In this document: positions 34,133 through 42,900 of the stretch, piece by piece
Layout of the letters: the number at the start of each line of letters is the position of its first letter
How positions within the stretch are numbered: position 1 is the first letter of the stretch
NCBI GenBank assembly: GCA_963678035.1
Contig: OY782666.1
Location: 496,001-560,000, forward strand
Source of the DNA: Seleniibacterium sp963678035
GTDB lineage: Bacteria > Desulfobacterota > Desulfuromonadia > Desulfuromonadales > Geopsychrobacteraceae
Direction of reading: 5' to 3'
DNA: 64,000 nucleotides
Made by a program: the position numbers and the translations under genes
The notes under the pieces: generated by a model
Told to the model about the DNA's origin: nothing
Database searches by the model: none
The model's input: the letters and a program-made list of their open reading frames with translations, nothing else

Positions 34133-34504
34133 ATGACACCTACTAATGACCTGACAATTCTCAAAACCGATACGCTCGGTCGTCGTGAGCAGACCAGTCC
34201 AGAGCAGCGTGACGCCTGGCTGGATGCTTTTGAGCGGACCAGTATGAGCGGGGCCGCTTTTGCAAGGCTCCATGGTATTCGCTACACCACCTTCGCCCAC
34301 TGGCGGCAGACGCGTCGGCGCCAACGACAAGCTACCGAAAATAAGTCCGCGACCTTTTTCGAGGAGGTTGAGGTTCGCTGTCCTGATTCCGATCCTGTCG
34401 GGTTGAGCATCTCTCTGCCTGGCGGAGCCAGCGTCACAGTCACCCGGCCGGAGCAATTCCCCCTGGTTGCAGCCCTGCTGAAATACCTGGACTGCACATG
34501 CTAA
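34133..34504 (+). CDS. tnpA: IS66 family accessory protein TnpA
   Basis: A 123-residue first IS66 protein with a helix-turn-helix-type N-terminal part (MSGAAFARLHGIRYTTFAHW) and a basic stretch, consistent with DNA-end binding. The stop overlaps the tnpB start by 7 bp, the usual coupled arrangement. Confidence 0.85.
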   Translation: MTPTNDLTILKTDTLGRREQTSPEQRDAWLDAFERTSMSGAAFARLHGIRYTTFAHWRQTRRRQRQATENKSATFFEEVEVRCPDSDPVGLSISLPGGASVTVTRPEQFPLVAALLKYLDCTC

Positions 34505-34851
34505 GCTTTGCCGGTGCCCTCAAGGTCTTTGTCGCCCTAGAACCGCAAGACATGCGCAAGAGCTTCAACGGACTGGCCGCTGCTGTCCAGGAGCACCTGG
34601 GTTGCGATCCATATCAGGGGGCCCTTTATCTGTTCACCAACAAGCGTCACGATCGTCTCAAGCTGCTGTTCTGGGACGGCACCGGATTATGGGTTGCGGC
34701 CAAACGCCTTGAACAGGGACGTTTCAGTTGGCCACGACCATCGCAGGCCGGTCAAAAACGACTGTCTCTCACGCCGGAAGCATTGACGTTACTGACAGAC
34801 GGCATCGATCTCAAGGGAGCTAGAATGCGCCCCTGGTATGAACGCGAATAA
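34498..34851 (+). CDS. tnpB: IS66 family accessory protein TnpB
   Basis: A 117-residue IS66 Orf2 protein. Family signature is clear in LEPQDMRKSFNGLAAAVQE, GALYLFTNKRHDRLKLLFWD and GLWVAAKRLEQGRFSWP. Required for IS66 transposition together with TnpA and TnpC. It is not the IS200/IS605 TnpB nuclease. Confidence 0.93.
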   Translation: MLSFAGALKVFVALEPQDMRKSFNGLAAAVQEHLGCDPYQGALYLFTNKRHDRLKLLFWDGTGLWVAAKRLEQGRFSWPRPSQAGQKRLSLTPEALTLLTDGIDLKGARMRPWYERE

Positions 34852-34909
34852 GTCGTCATGTGTCGACTTTTTTCTTCCGTAACCCTCTGAAATCATGTAT
34901 CTTTAGGGC

Positions 34910-36400
34910 ATGACTAAATCAGAAATCATAGCCCGTAAAGATAGAGAGCTCGAGCCGCTGCGCGAAGAGAATCGGCTGCTGCGCTTAAAGGTCGATGCCC
35001 TTGTCCGCCGAGTGTTCGGCGGCGGACAGAGTGAAAAACTGTTCGGCGATCAGCTGAGCATGTTTGAGGATCAAACGCCGGGGCAGTCTGAGGCTTGCGT
35101 TGAACTGCCGACAGAAACGCAAGCCTTAAAAAAAGCGCGTAAGCGCCACCCCCGTCGGCCCCGCTACCCAGAAGATCTTCCCGTCATTGAAGACATCCTC
35201 GATCCTGAGCCCGTCAAAGCCAATCCTTCGCTCTACCGCCATATCGGCGAAGAAGTCAGCGAGCAGCTCGATTATGAACCGGGGCGTTTCCTTCTGCGCA
35301 GACAAATTCGTCGCACCTGGGTGAAACGCAACGCTCCCGATGCCGCACCGATGACAGCTGTGCTGCCGCCGAAACTTCTTGAACGCGGCCTTCTGGCTCA
35401 TATCGTCGTCGGCAAATACGCCGATCATCTGCCGCTCTACCGACAGGAGCAGATCTTCAAGCAGCGCTACGATGTCCATCTGGGGCGCAATACCCTGTGC
35501 CGCGCCGTTGAGCTTGTCGCCAACTGGTTGCAACCTGTTACCAGACGCATGTTTGAAGATCAGCTGGCTGGCGGCTACGTTCAGCTTGACGAAACACCAG
35601 TACGCTACCTTGCTCCGGGGCAAGGCAGAACCCCTAAAGGCTACCTGTGGGTGAGCAACGCCCCGCGTGGAGACACGGTCTTTCACTGGGCGGCTGGACG
35701 CGGCTACGCACAGCTGCAGCGCTGGTTGCCCGCTGACTTCAACTGCATCATCCAGACCGACGAATACAAGCCTTACAACAAGCTCGCGAGCGACTTCGGG
35801 TGTAAAGCTCACGCGCACTGCTGGGCACACGTCCGCCGCCGTTTCTATCAGGCGCTCGAAGCGGGAGAGCATCTTGTACGCAACCGCTGGATTCTGCATC
35901 AGATCGGCCTGCTTTATCTGATCGAAAGGAAGCTGCGCGAACAAGAAACCACACCTGTGCTGCGCGCCGCCGTACGCTCATGGCAGAGTCGCCCGATTCT
36001 TGATCGCCTCTTTACCGCCCTTGAGCAGATGCTCGGAAGCGGCAGATACAAGCCGAAGTCACTGACCGGCACCGCCATCGCCTACGCCCTGCGTCAACGC
36101 GATGGCCTGCAGGTCTATGTTAAACACGGCCAGGTCGAAATCGACAACAACCTGATCGAGAACGCGATTCGTCCCGCAGCACTCGGACGCAAGAACTGGC
36201 TGTTCATCGGCGACGAAGACGCCGGATGGCGAAGTGCCGTCATTTACACCATCCTGCAGAGCTGCAAGGCACACGGCATCGATCCCTATAGCTACCTCAA
36301 AGACGTCCTCGAACGCCTTCCCCACATGAAAATCCAGGAGATAGGCCAAGTCACACCCGCCGCCTGGAGCAAAGCCAAATCAATCAAACGTGCGTCGTAA
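34910..36400 (+). CDS. tnpC: IS66 family transposase TnpC
   Basis: A 496-residue DDE transposase of usual length. N-terminal coiled coil and leucine-rich region (about 1-55), zinc-finger-like middle, and catalytic core with YVQLDETPVRYL, IIQTDEYKPYNKL and the C-terminal IENAIRPAALGRKNWLFIG. The gene looks intact, so the IS66 copy may still be mobile. Confidence 0.93.
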   Translation: MTKSEIIARKDRELEPLREENRLLRLKVDALVRRVFGGGQSEKLFGDQLSMFEDQTPGQSEACVELPTETQALKKARKRHPRRPRYPEDLPVIEDILDPEPVKANPSLYRHIGEEVSEQLDYEPGRFLLRRQIRRTWVKRNAPDAAPMTAVLPPKLLERGLLAHIVVGKYADHLPLYRQEQIFKQRYDVHLGRNTLCRAVELVANWLQPVTRRMFEDQLAGGYVQLDETPVRYLAPGQGRTPKGYLWVSNAPRGDTVFHWAAGRGYAQLQRWLPADFNCIIQTDEYKPYNKLASDFGCKAHAHCWAHVRRRFYQALEAGEHLVRNRWILHQIGLLYLIERKLREQETTPVLRAAVRSWQSRPILDRLFTALEQMLGSGRYKPKSLTGTAIAYALRQRDGLQVYVKHGQVEIDNNLIENAIRPAALGRKNWLFIGDEDAGWRSAVIYTILQSCKAHGIDPYSYLKDVLERLPHMKIQEIGQVTPAAWSKAKSIKRAS

Positions 36401-36592
36401 ACGTTGTAGGTCTAAGCCTACGACGGCTACAATTTGCTGCCCTTGCAAGAGGTGCGCTGTGGAACGCTTACGAAGAAGGTCCGGGAATCGATAAACGAAA
36501 CCCTGACGTATTACGACTTCCCGCGGTGAAGTGGTTACACTATCCCGGACACACAAATTGAGGCAAAATGCCAGACAATGGAGGTGTGCCCT

Positions 36593-36931
36593 ATGAGTTC
36601 AAATTATTCGTCCGAATTCAAACAAAATGCTGTCAAGTTGGCGGTCGAATCAGATCAGTCAGTTGCCCAGACTGCGAGAGATCTGGGAGTTAATGCCAAC
36701 ACCCTGTACACGTGGATAACAAAGTATCAGCAACCAGATTCTGCACCAACAAATAAGGGCGCAGGAGAAAAACACCCTTACGAAGAACTGAAACGCCTTC
36801 GCAAGGATTATCTCCGATAAGGGCGCAGGAGAAAAAACAACGGACGCCTTCGCCGGGAGAATGCTCTGCTCAAGGAGGAGCGTGACATCTTAAAAAAGGC
36901 GGCGGCGTACTTTGCAAAGAACAGTCGGTAA
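36593..36931 (+). pseudogene. IS3-family OrfA, interrupted by an internal duplication with a stop
   Basis: Helix-turn-helix OrfA: MSSNYSSEFKQNAVKLAVE, then VAQTARDLGVNANTLYTWI. After YEELKRLR the family continues RRENALLKEERDILKKAAAYFAKNSR, but here 51 nt (36803-36853) are inserted in frame, carrying a TAA at 36818. The insert repeats TAAGGGCGCAGGAGAAAAA and ACGCCTTCGC from just upstream, so it is an imperfect local duplication. A -1 slippery run A6G (36892-36898), used by IS3 elements to join OrfA and OrfB, lies beyond the stop, so the fusion transposase cannot be made from this copy. Confidence 0.75.
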
Positions 36932-36942
36932 AGTACGCCTGG

Positions 36943-37788
36943 ATGCAACAACAGACTGAATTTCGTATCCGAACGATGTGCCAAGTCCTCCAGGTTTCCC
37001 GGAGCGGTTACTATGAGAGCCTAAGCCGGCCACCCAGTGCTCACTGCATTGAGGATGACAATCTCCGCCCCCAGGTCAAGGCCGCCTTTGAAAAAGGTCG
37101 CAAAAACTATGGGACCCGGCGGATTAAAGATGAACTGCAAAAACAGGAGACCCGCCTCAGCCGCCGCCGTATTGCCCGGTTGATGCGCGAAGAAGACCTT
37201 AAGGTCCAAACCAAACGAAAATTCAAAGTGACAACCGACTCGAATCACGACAAACCGATCGCACCGAACCTGCTGGAGCGTGAATTTACGGTCAGCACTC
37301 CAGATACCGCCTACGTCAGCGATATCACCTATATCCCGACCCGTGAGGGCTGGCTGTACCTAGCTGTCGTTATTGATCTATTTTCCCGGGCTGTCGTCGG
37401 TTGGTCCATGGGGGCACGCATAAACGCCGGCTTGGTCAATGGTGCTATGCTGATGGCGCTGTGGAAACGAAAACCCACCAAAGGCCTGATATCTCATAGC
37501 GATCGAGGCAGCCAATACGCCTCTGATAGTCACCGGACACTTCTGAACGACCATGGCATCAAAGCCAGTATGAGCAAAAAGGGTGATTGCTGGGACAATG
37601 CTGTCGCCGAGAGCTTTTTCCACACCCTTAAAATCGAACTGGTTCACCACTGCGACTATGAGACTCGCGATGACGCCAGGGCTTCAATCTTCGAATATAT
37701 CGAAGTCTTCTACAATCGCCAGCGGGCACATTCTGCTAACGGATATGAGGCACCGCTGGCCTTTGAGGCAATGAAGAAAGCTGCGTAA
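36943..37788 (+). CDS. IS3-family transposase OrfB
   Basis: A 281-residue DDE integrase-type protein. HTH_21-like part with YGTRRIKDELQ and catalytic core with YVSDITYIPTREGWLYLAVV (first D), ISHSDRGSQYAS (second D) and DNAVAESFFHTLKIEL (E). Normally made as an OrfAB fusion by -1 frameshifting at A6G; the frame relation here is the expected -1. Intact itself, but orfA is damaged. Confidence 0.88.
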   Translation: MQQQTEFRIRTMCQVLQVSRSGYYESLSRPPSAHCIEDDNLRPQVKAAFEKGRKNYGTRRIKDELQKQETRLSRRRIARLMREEDLKVQTKRKFKVTTDSNHDKPIAPNLLEREFTVSTPDTAYVSDITYIPTREGWLYLAVVIDLFSRAVVGWSMGARINAGLVNGAMLMALWKRKPTKGLISHSDRGSQYASDSHRTLLNDHGIKASMSKKGDCWDNAVAESFFHTLKIELVHHCDYETRDDARASIFEYIEVFYNRQRAHSANGYEAPLAFEAMKKAA

Positions 37789-38585
37789 ACTTGTGTCCGG
37801 GAAAGTGTTGACACATCACGGAGTCATCACATTCGGATACGCACCAACAACGCCCTGGAAATCAAAATGGAGCGGATTATGAAGGAAATCCGGCGGCGGA
37901 CCAAGGTCGTTGCTTTTCCTGATGGTCATTCGGCCTTGATGCTGTGCGCGGCCCGGCTGCGTCACATTGCCGGAACCAAGTGGGGGCAAAAACGCTATCT
38001 GAATATGGATTTACTCAGAGAACAGGAATTAGAAGAGATGATGGAATCGGGCGAAGCCATTTAGCTGACTGGGGCGCTGCCGGAAAAAAGCGAAAGATTC
38101 TTTACACTACCACGAAAGAGTCGTTTCCCTCAGTGTGGTCACCGAAGGCACCGCGCGGGTCTCCCTCAACGACCGTTTTTCCGTGGAACGACTGGCCAAA
38201 GGGATTTACCGGATGAAAATTCACTACGGATTCATGGAAAACCCAGTGATTCCCCGGGCGCTGAAAGGTTTCGCCGTTGACGACTGGACCTTTGATCTCG
38301 ACCAGACCACTTTTTCCTCGGCCGGGAAAGTCTGGTCGCCTCCAATAAAAAAGGCCTGTCCCCCTGGCGGAAATACCTCTTCCTGTTCATGGCCAAAAAC
38401 GCCCGAAGCGCCACCACATTTTTCGGCCTGCCGCCGGATCGGGTGGTGGAGCTTGGTATTCAGGTGGAGATATAAGTGGTAGTAGGCGCTTGCTCAAAAT
38501 AGCAAGCGCCTTATTGCAGATATCTTTGGTCGGTAGTGTTCAAAAATCTGTGTCATTTCGCCCAACGGTCCATTATCGGGGGTTA

Positions 38586-39893
38586 TTATTTCAGACCGTA
38601 CTTTTGTTTAAGCTTTGGAATTTCAGTTTCTGCTTGTTGAATTTGTGCAGGGCTCATTTGAGATTTGACCCTTTCAAATTGCTTAAGTCTTATGGGGTTC
38701 TTTATATCTTGCTCAAGGGCAATTTTGTAGTTGGCATAGGCCAGGGGCAGATCCTGTCGAACGGTTTCACCGGTTTCGTAAAACTGTCCAACATAAGAGA
38801 TCCCATTATCATCTCCTCTATTTGCGGCAATAAGAGCATGTTCATAAGCTTTGGGATAATCCGTAGATGTTCCTTTTCCAAAGAGGTACATTGTTGCTAA
38901 TTGGCTATGAGCTGGAATGACACCTTGTTTTGCTGCTTTTTGGATTAGGCTGAATGCCAGATGGTAATCTTGTTTTACGCCCTCGCCTTTATAATATGAC
39001 AAGCCTAGGTTAAATTCAGCCATGCTTTCCCCCATTTTTGCAGCTTGTTGGTAGAGCTTGATCGCCTTATCAATATCCTTTTTAACTCCCTCTCCACGCT
39101 CGTACCTGGCTGCCAAGTAGCTAATACTAATAGAATTGTTTAGTTTTGTGCCTTTTTGAAACCAAAGGACTGCTTTTTTAAAATCCTGATTAGTCCCTAT
39201 CCCGTCATAGTATACTCGGCCTAAGTAGTAACATGCTCTACCAGACTGCTGGGCGGCTGCTCTCTCCAGTAATTTGATCCCTTTGTCATAATTTTTAGGT
39301 ATTCCGTCACCCGTTAAGTAGTAGTAGCCAACTTGAGCCATAGCATCGGGGTAGCCTTGATCGGCTGCTTTTTGAAACCATTCAAAGGCTGTTACGTCGT
39401 TTTGAATTACACCATTTCCACTTTGGCATGCATTACCAAGATTAAACTGTCCAAGCATATCGCCCTGTTCTGCTGCTTTGCGGTACCACTCAACTGCTTT
39501 TTGATGATCCTGTGGAAATCCCGCTTGACCAGTGGAGTAAAATAGTCCCATTTCCGTCTGAGCATCAGGATTTCCCGCATGCGCTGCTTTTTTCATCAGC
39601 TTTAAGGCCTTAGTGGGATCGTAATCGATTCCTTCACCTTGCATCAGGCGCCGGCCTAGCTCATTCATGGCGGCGGGGTCTTGTTGCTCAGCCCGTTGCT
39701 GAATCTCTTTTAAGGGCCGGTGCATGATAGGTTTGTCGATGGCCGTCATGTAAAGTGTTTGACCATTGATTTGAACGGTTTTGCTTTGTAGTGTAACGCC
39801 TTGCCCCTGATCTGTTGGTTGGTTGTTCTGTTTTTCTTCTGAACAGGCCGGTAGCATAAAACAAAGAACAATAATGAGAATTCTAATCAACAT
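38586..39893 (-). CDS. Sel1-repeat lipoprotein; possible T6SS immunity or accessory protein
   Basis: A 435-residue protein with a lipoprotein signal (MLIRILIIVLCFMLPAC, lipid-bearing C17). Roughly ten Sel1-type TPR repeats follow (for example AMNELGRRLMQGEGIDYD, AQTEMGLFYSTGQAGFPQDH). It would sit on a membrane facing the periplasm. It is the last gene of the T6SS run, 25 bp after the large candidate effector. Sel1 lipoproteins next to T6SS toxins are known as immunity or adaptor proteins in other bacteria, so immunity to the upstream effector is a reasonable inference, not shown by sequence alone. Confidence 0.8.
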   Translation of the reverse strand: MLIRILIIVLCFMLPACSEEKQNNQPTDQGQGVTLQSKTVQINGQTLYMTAIDKPIMHRPLKEIQQRAEQQDPAAMNELGRRLMQGEGIDYDPTKALKLMKKAAHAGNPDAQTEMGLFYSTGQAGFPQDHQKAVEWYRKAAEQGDMLGQFNLGNACQSGNGVIQNDVTAFEWFQKAADQGYPDAMAQVGYYYLTGDGIPKNYDKGIKLLERAAAQQSGRACYYLGRVYYDGIGTNQDFKKAVLWFQKGTKLNNSISISYLAARYERGEGVKKDIDKAIKLYQQAAKMGESMAEFNLGLSYYKGEGVKQDYHLAFSLIQKAAKQGVIPAHSQLATMYLFGKGTSTDYPKAYEHALIAANRGDDNGISYVGQFYETGETVRQDLPLAYANYKIALEQDIKNPIRLKQFERVKSQMSPAQIQQAETEIPKLKQKYGLK

Positions 39894-39918
39894 AATCTTT
39901 CCTATTAAAATTTAAAAA

Positions 39919-42900
39919 TTAGGCACAAGTACATTCACGGGTAAATGCAAGCCAATGGTTATTGCTGCCATCAGCGCTGGTGGTGCCTTCGTAACATTCC
40001 TCGTAAGGAAGAACAAAATGATTATCGCCATAAAGTGACAGGCGCACCTTCAATGAAATGGTAACGGTTTTGAAGCGTTGCAACTGAAAGCTATATTGGT
40101 GTTCGCCTTCTTTTGTCCATTCGCTTAACGGGCGGCGATAATCCTGAATATTTTCTGGACTAAGCCCCTCTTCATAGGTGGTGGTTGTGGAGCCGGATGC
40201 TGTTGTTTCGGTTAATTGAATAAATAACTTACTTTTATCCAAATGTTTAGGGACAAAGACTGATGTTGTAATAATTTGAGAGTGATTACTCGCCTGACTG
40301 CTTATGATGGAGAGGTAAGGCCTGAACATAGCATCGAGAAGAGCATTGTAGGCTTCTTCCGGTGATTGTCCCCAGACTGCATAGCGATGGTTATTGTGAG
40401 TGTCTTGAGCTGAGTTTTGCAGAGCTAAGCGGGCAAAAAATAAACCTGCCATATCGGTACCATCTGAATAGGGTAGGGGATGGTTCGTGCGTTCTTCCAT
40501 ATATCGATCAAGCGCGTGTAATTGACTCAGATCACGTGCCGGAGGGAGGGGATTGCCAATTTTATAGCCGTTAAAAGGATCAGACCCAAAGGGACCATTT
40601 TCGGCCCAGAGTTCAATATTGGACGATTCCTTCCAGACCATGGTCAGAAGAAGAATGCCAACAGCGACAACAGCAAGAGGGGCAGCAACAGCTAAGGTTG
40701 CAGAGAGTAGAGAGCCACACCCAAGGCTCGTCAGAAAACCGGCAAAGACACCATTGGGCACCATTGACCATAAAGCCCCCGCCAGAATAACAGCATGGGA
40801 GATATAGGCGTCATCTCCCTGAATGATGTTTTCCATCATGCTGTTGAAGGTCATGCCGACAGTGATCCAGCCACTGATTTGACCGAAGATGTTTGCTCCC
40901 TCTCCTATAAGGCTAAGCGACCTTTTCCCTGCTAATTTATTTGCTGTTTCTTCCACAAACACTGACTTACTCACCGCAACGGTGGCATCTTTTGTTGCTG
41001 CAGCTAAGCCGAAGGCATTACCGACAAAATCGGTTATCAGTTTGGCTTGTTGGGTTGGGTCCGGATTTTTTTCCATGGCTCGCCAGGCGTTGCGTGTGTT
41101 CATGACTTCAAAAATGGCCAGAATTCCCAAGCCGGAGGCGTGCATCCTCTCCATGGGTTTTAGGCGTTCTATGTAGCGCATTTTAGCCATTTCATTTTCG
41201 CCAATAATGATATGGGCTCTAGTATAGTGGGTAGTTCCGTCGGCATGGGCCCCTCCAGTCACTTGCATATCAACCTGATTACCGTGAACATCTACTTTTG
41301 TTTCTGTGCCCTCGACGAGAGATCTTCCTTTACTACCGTCATTGTGAAATTTTTTATTGTTCTGTACCAGGCGCATCTCCTTGACTTCTGCCGTTGTGTT
41401 CTTAATGGAAACGTTGCCTTTTTCAATATTGTTGTCAGTGACAAAGGTCGCTTCAAAGGCAATGTCTTTAAGCATAGCCTGATACTTGGGACTTAAGGTG
41501 TCAATTGATTCGTTGATGGTTTTTACCCCCAGAATAGCCGATCCCCGTGCCAGGGCAAAATATTCGGGATGTTCTTTAAATGACCTTCTTAAATCGGAGT
41601 AATCGCTCGCCGGGCAACTGACCTTTTTTATAGTTATTCCGGTGTAATCGCTCACAAGCCGCATCAGGCTGGCGTAGCAACGATCAAAGGCTTCGGTATA
41701 AGATGAGTCTTTGCGGTCCCAGGTAAAACTCAACTCTTCGTAGTTGCCCAGAAACAGGGCGAGGGCTTCATCCCGATCGTTTTCAAGCTTGGTTTGATCG
41801 GTTTCGGATCTTGTCTCTTGCGGTGCATACTGACCAACCTGAAAATTGGCCGGGCTATCGGCTGGCTGGGCCTGTGGGGTTAATGAATCGCTTCCCCCTG
41901 GAGCTGGAAACATGCGTTTGTGTAGTGCTAAGTTACGGTCAGGATCCGCTAGATCTCTTAGTAGCAAAATAGCCGGATCTATCCGCCTATCTTCCCAGCG
42001 GGCAAGGTGACTATGAAAGGCTTCATCAAAATTGTATTCGGTTTTGGATAACCATCCAGTTAAGGCCCCAAGGGCTCGCCAGGCATCGGCTTTGATATTG
42101 GGCCAATGGATTTGAGTGCGATCACGGGGTTGTCCATCGGTTTGGGTGGGCCGCTTAAAGCGGTCCCAGTCGCGGTCAACGGGAAGGGAAAAATGGTCAT
42201 CAAGAGCGTGTATTAAGGGAGTGTCAGTTTTACTTTTCAGCTCCTTTTCCAGATAGGCCAGCAGAAACTTTTTCGTTTGCACCATACTCTGTCTGATCTC
42301 GGTACGTTCATTAACAGCGAGAACCTGTTCGAAGCGATCGTCATCGAGACTTTTGCGAATATCCTTGATAGATGAAACATAAGTATCGTAATTGTCACTT
42401 TGTCTAATCAGTTTGTCATGGGTTTCTTTTTTTGCCACATAACATTTATAAAGGCGATCCGCTTTTTTTATGTAGCTTTGAACCTCTGGACGCGGATCAT
42501 TGTGGCCTATAGCACCTGCAGGCCGCTTAATGCGACAATATTCCATCCATTCCCCAAAGCTGGCTTGCATGTCAATTCGAGCCTTAAGGATTGTTTCAGC
42601 CGGGGCCGGGTTTTTAATGTCTTTTGTGATGTGCTTGTTGAGTAACAAAGCGGATTTAAACCAACGCGAAGGATTGTCTGTGTCATCCTTTAGTGCCGTT
42701 TCCGCAGCCTCCTGACATTTGCCAACCACTTTCAACATGCGACCGCATTCTTTTTGATAGTTGGCTGACAGTTCGCGGCCAATGCCCACCGGATCATCCA
42801 GATAGATGATAGGGATTTTTTCCTTGAAGTTGTCGGGGAGCTGCTTGCTGATTTTATCTGGAGCAGTTTCAGCGTTATATAGTAAGGCGGTACCGGTGAC

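Larger units (their letters stand above)
34073..36471 (+). mobile_element. IS66-family insertion sequence with 8-bp target duplication
   Basis: Ends are GTAAGCGTCCCACCAAGCCC at 34073 and its inverted near-copy (ending GGAACGCTTAC at 36471), the standard GTAAGCG start of IS66 elements. The 8-bp GAAGAAGG is present on both sides (34065-34072 and 36472-36479). Size 2399 bp, with the usual three genes. Confidence 0.93.
36527..37818 (+). mobile_element. IS3-family insertion sequence with 3-bp target duplication
   Basis: Inverted ends TGAAGTGGTTACACTATCCC (left, from 36527) and the matching right end finishing ...AACACATCA at 37818 share about 20 of 27 positions including TCCCGGACACA. CGG flanks both sides (36524-36526 and 37819-37821), the 3-bp duplication usual for IS3. 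Length 1292 bp. It lies in the IS256 transposase gene. Confidence 0.9.
33133..38064 (+). pseudogene. IS256-family (Mutator-type) transposase, interrupted twice
   Basis: Segment 33133-34072 encodes the N-terminal 313 residues with AGHYQRKLQTGAGEVTLKVPK, VYLDGIVLK (catalytic D) and LFITDACMGL (catalytic D). The IS66 element interrupts at AAKK. The 47-nt piece 36480-36526 adds VRESINETLTYYDFPR, where IS3 interrupts. The end (37822-38064) gives SHHIRIRTNNALE, RIMKEIRRRTKVV and ARLRHIAGTKWGQKRYL. The three pieces total 1230 nt, exactly 410 codons in one frame with stop, so the transposase was intact before the insertions. Confidence 0.9.
33030..38110 (+). mobile_element. IS256-family element inserted in kup, carrying nested IS66 and IS3 elements
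   Basis: The kup sequence ACGAAAGAG occurs on both sides (33021-33029 and 38112-38120), a 9-bp target duplication (10 matching bases). Inverted ends are visible: ATAACGTAAAATATTTTTCGCTTTTTT at the left pairs with the end around 38083-38110 (shared core TTTCGCTTTTTT after GTAAA). Subtracting the two nested elements and their duplications leaves about 1379 bp, a normal IS256-family size. Confidence 0.85.
32492..38475 (+). pseudogene. kup: Decayed Kup/Trk-type potassium transporter, split by insertion sequences
   Basis: Fragments of the KUP potassium uptake protein. The first (from 32492) reads PALLLNYFGQGALLL and ASQAVISGAFSLT, then hits TAG at 32681 where relatives have a Gln/Arg-Gln pair. 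After an internal deletion it continues with FLGANFTKINHGGWFPLL to LLHNLKHNKVLHER at 33029. The IS256 element follows, and coding resumes at 38111 with HERVVSLSVVTEG, GIYRMKIHYGFMENP. One missing T in the T-run near 38311 shifts the frame, and the ending LPPDRVVELGIQVEI is readable in the other frame to TAA 38473. The N-terminal half of Kup is absent. The gene is dead. Confidence 0.85.

Noticed and set aside
34133..36400. tnpB gene name suggesting an IS200/IS605 RNA-guided nuclease
   Set aside because: The protein is the unrelated IS66 Orf2 of 117 residues, with no RuvC nuclease motif.
34110..36430. Alternative IS66 ends at GTAAATGTCGTA and the TACGACGGCTAC inverted partner
   Set aside because: These are internal inverted sequences; the outer GTAAGCG ends at 34073 and 36471 are flanked by a perfect 8-bp duplication and restore the interrupted gene.
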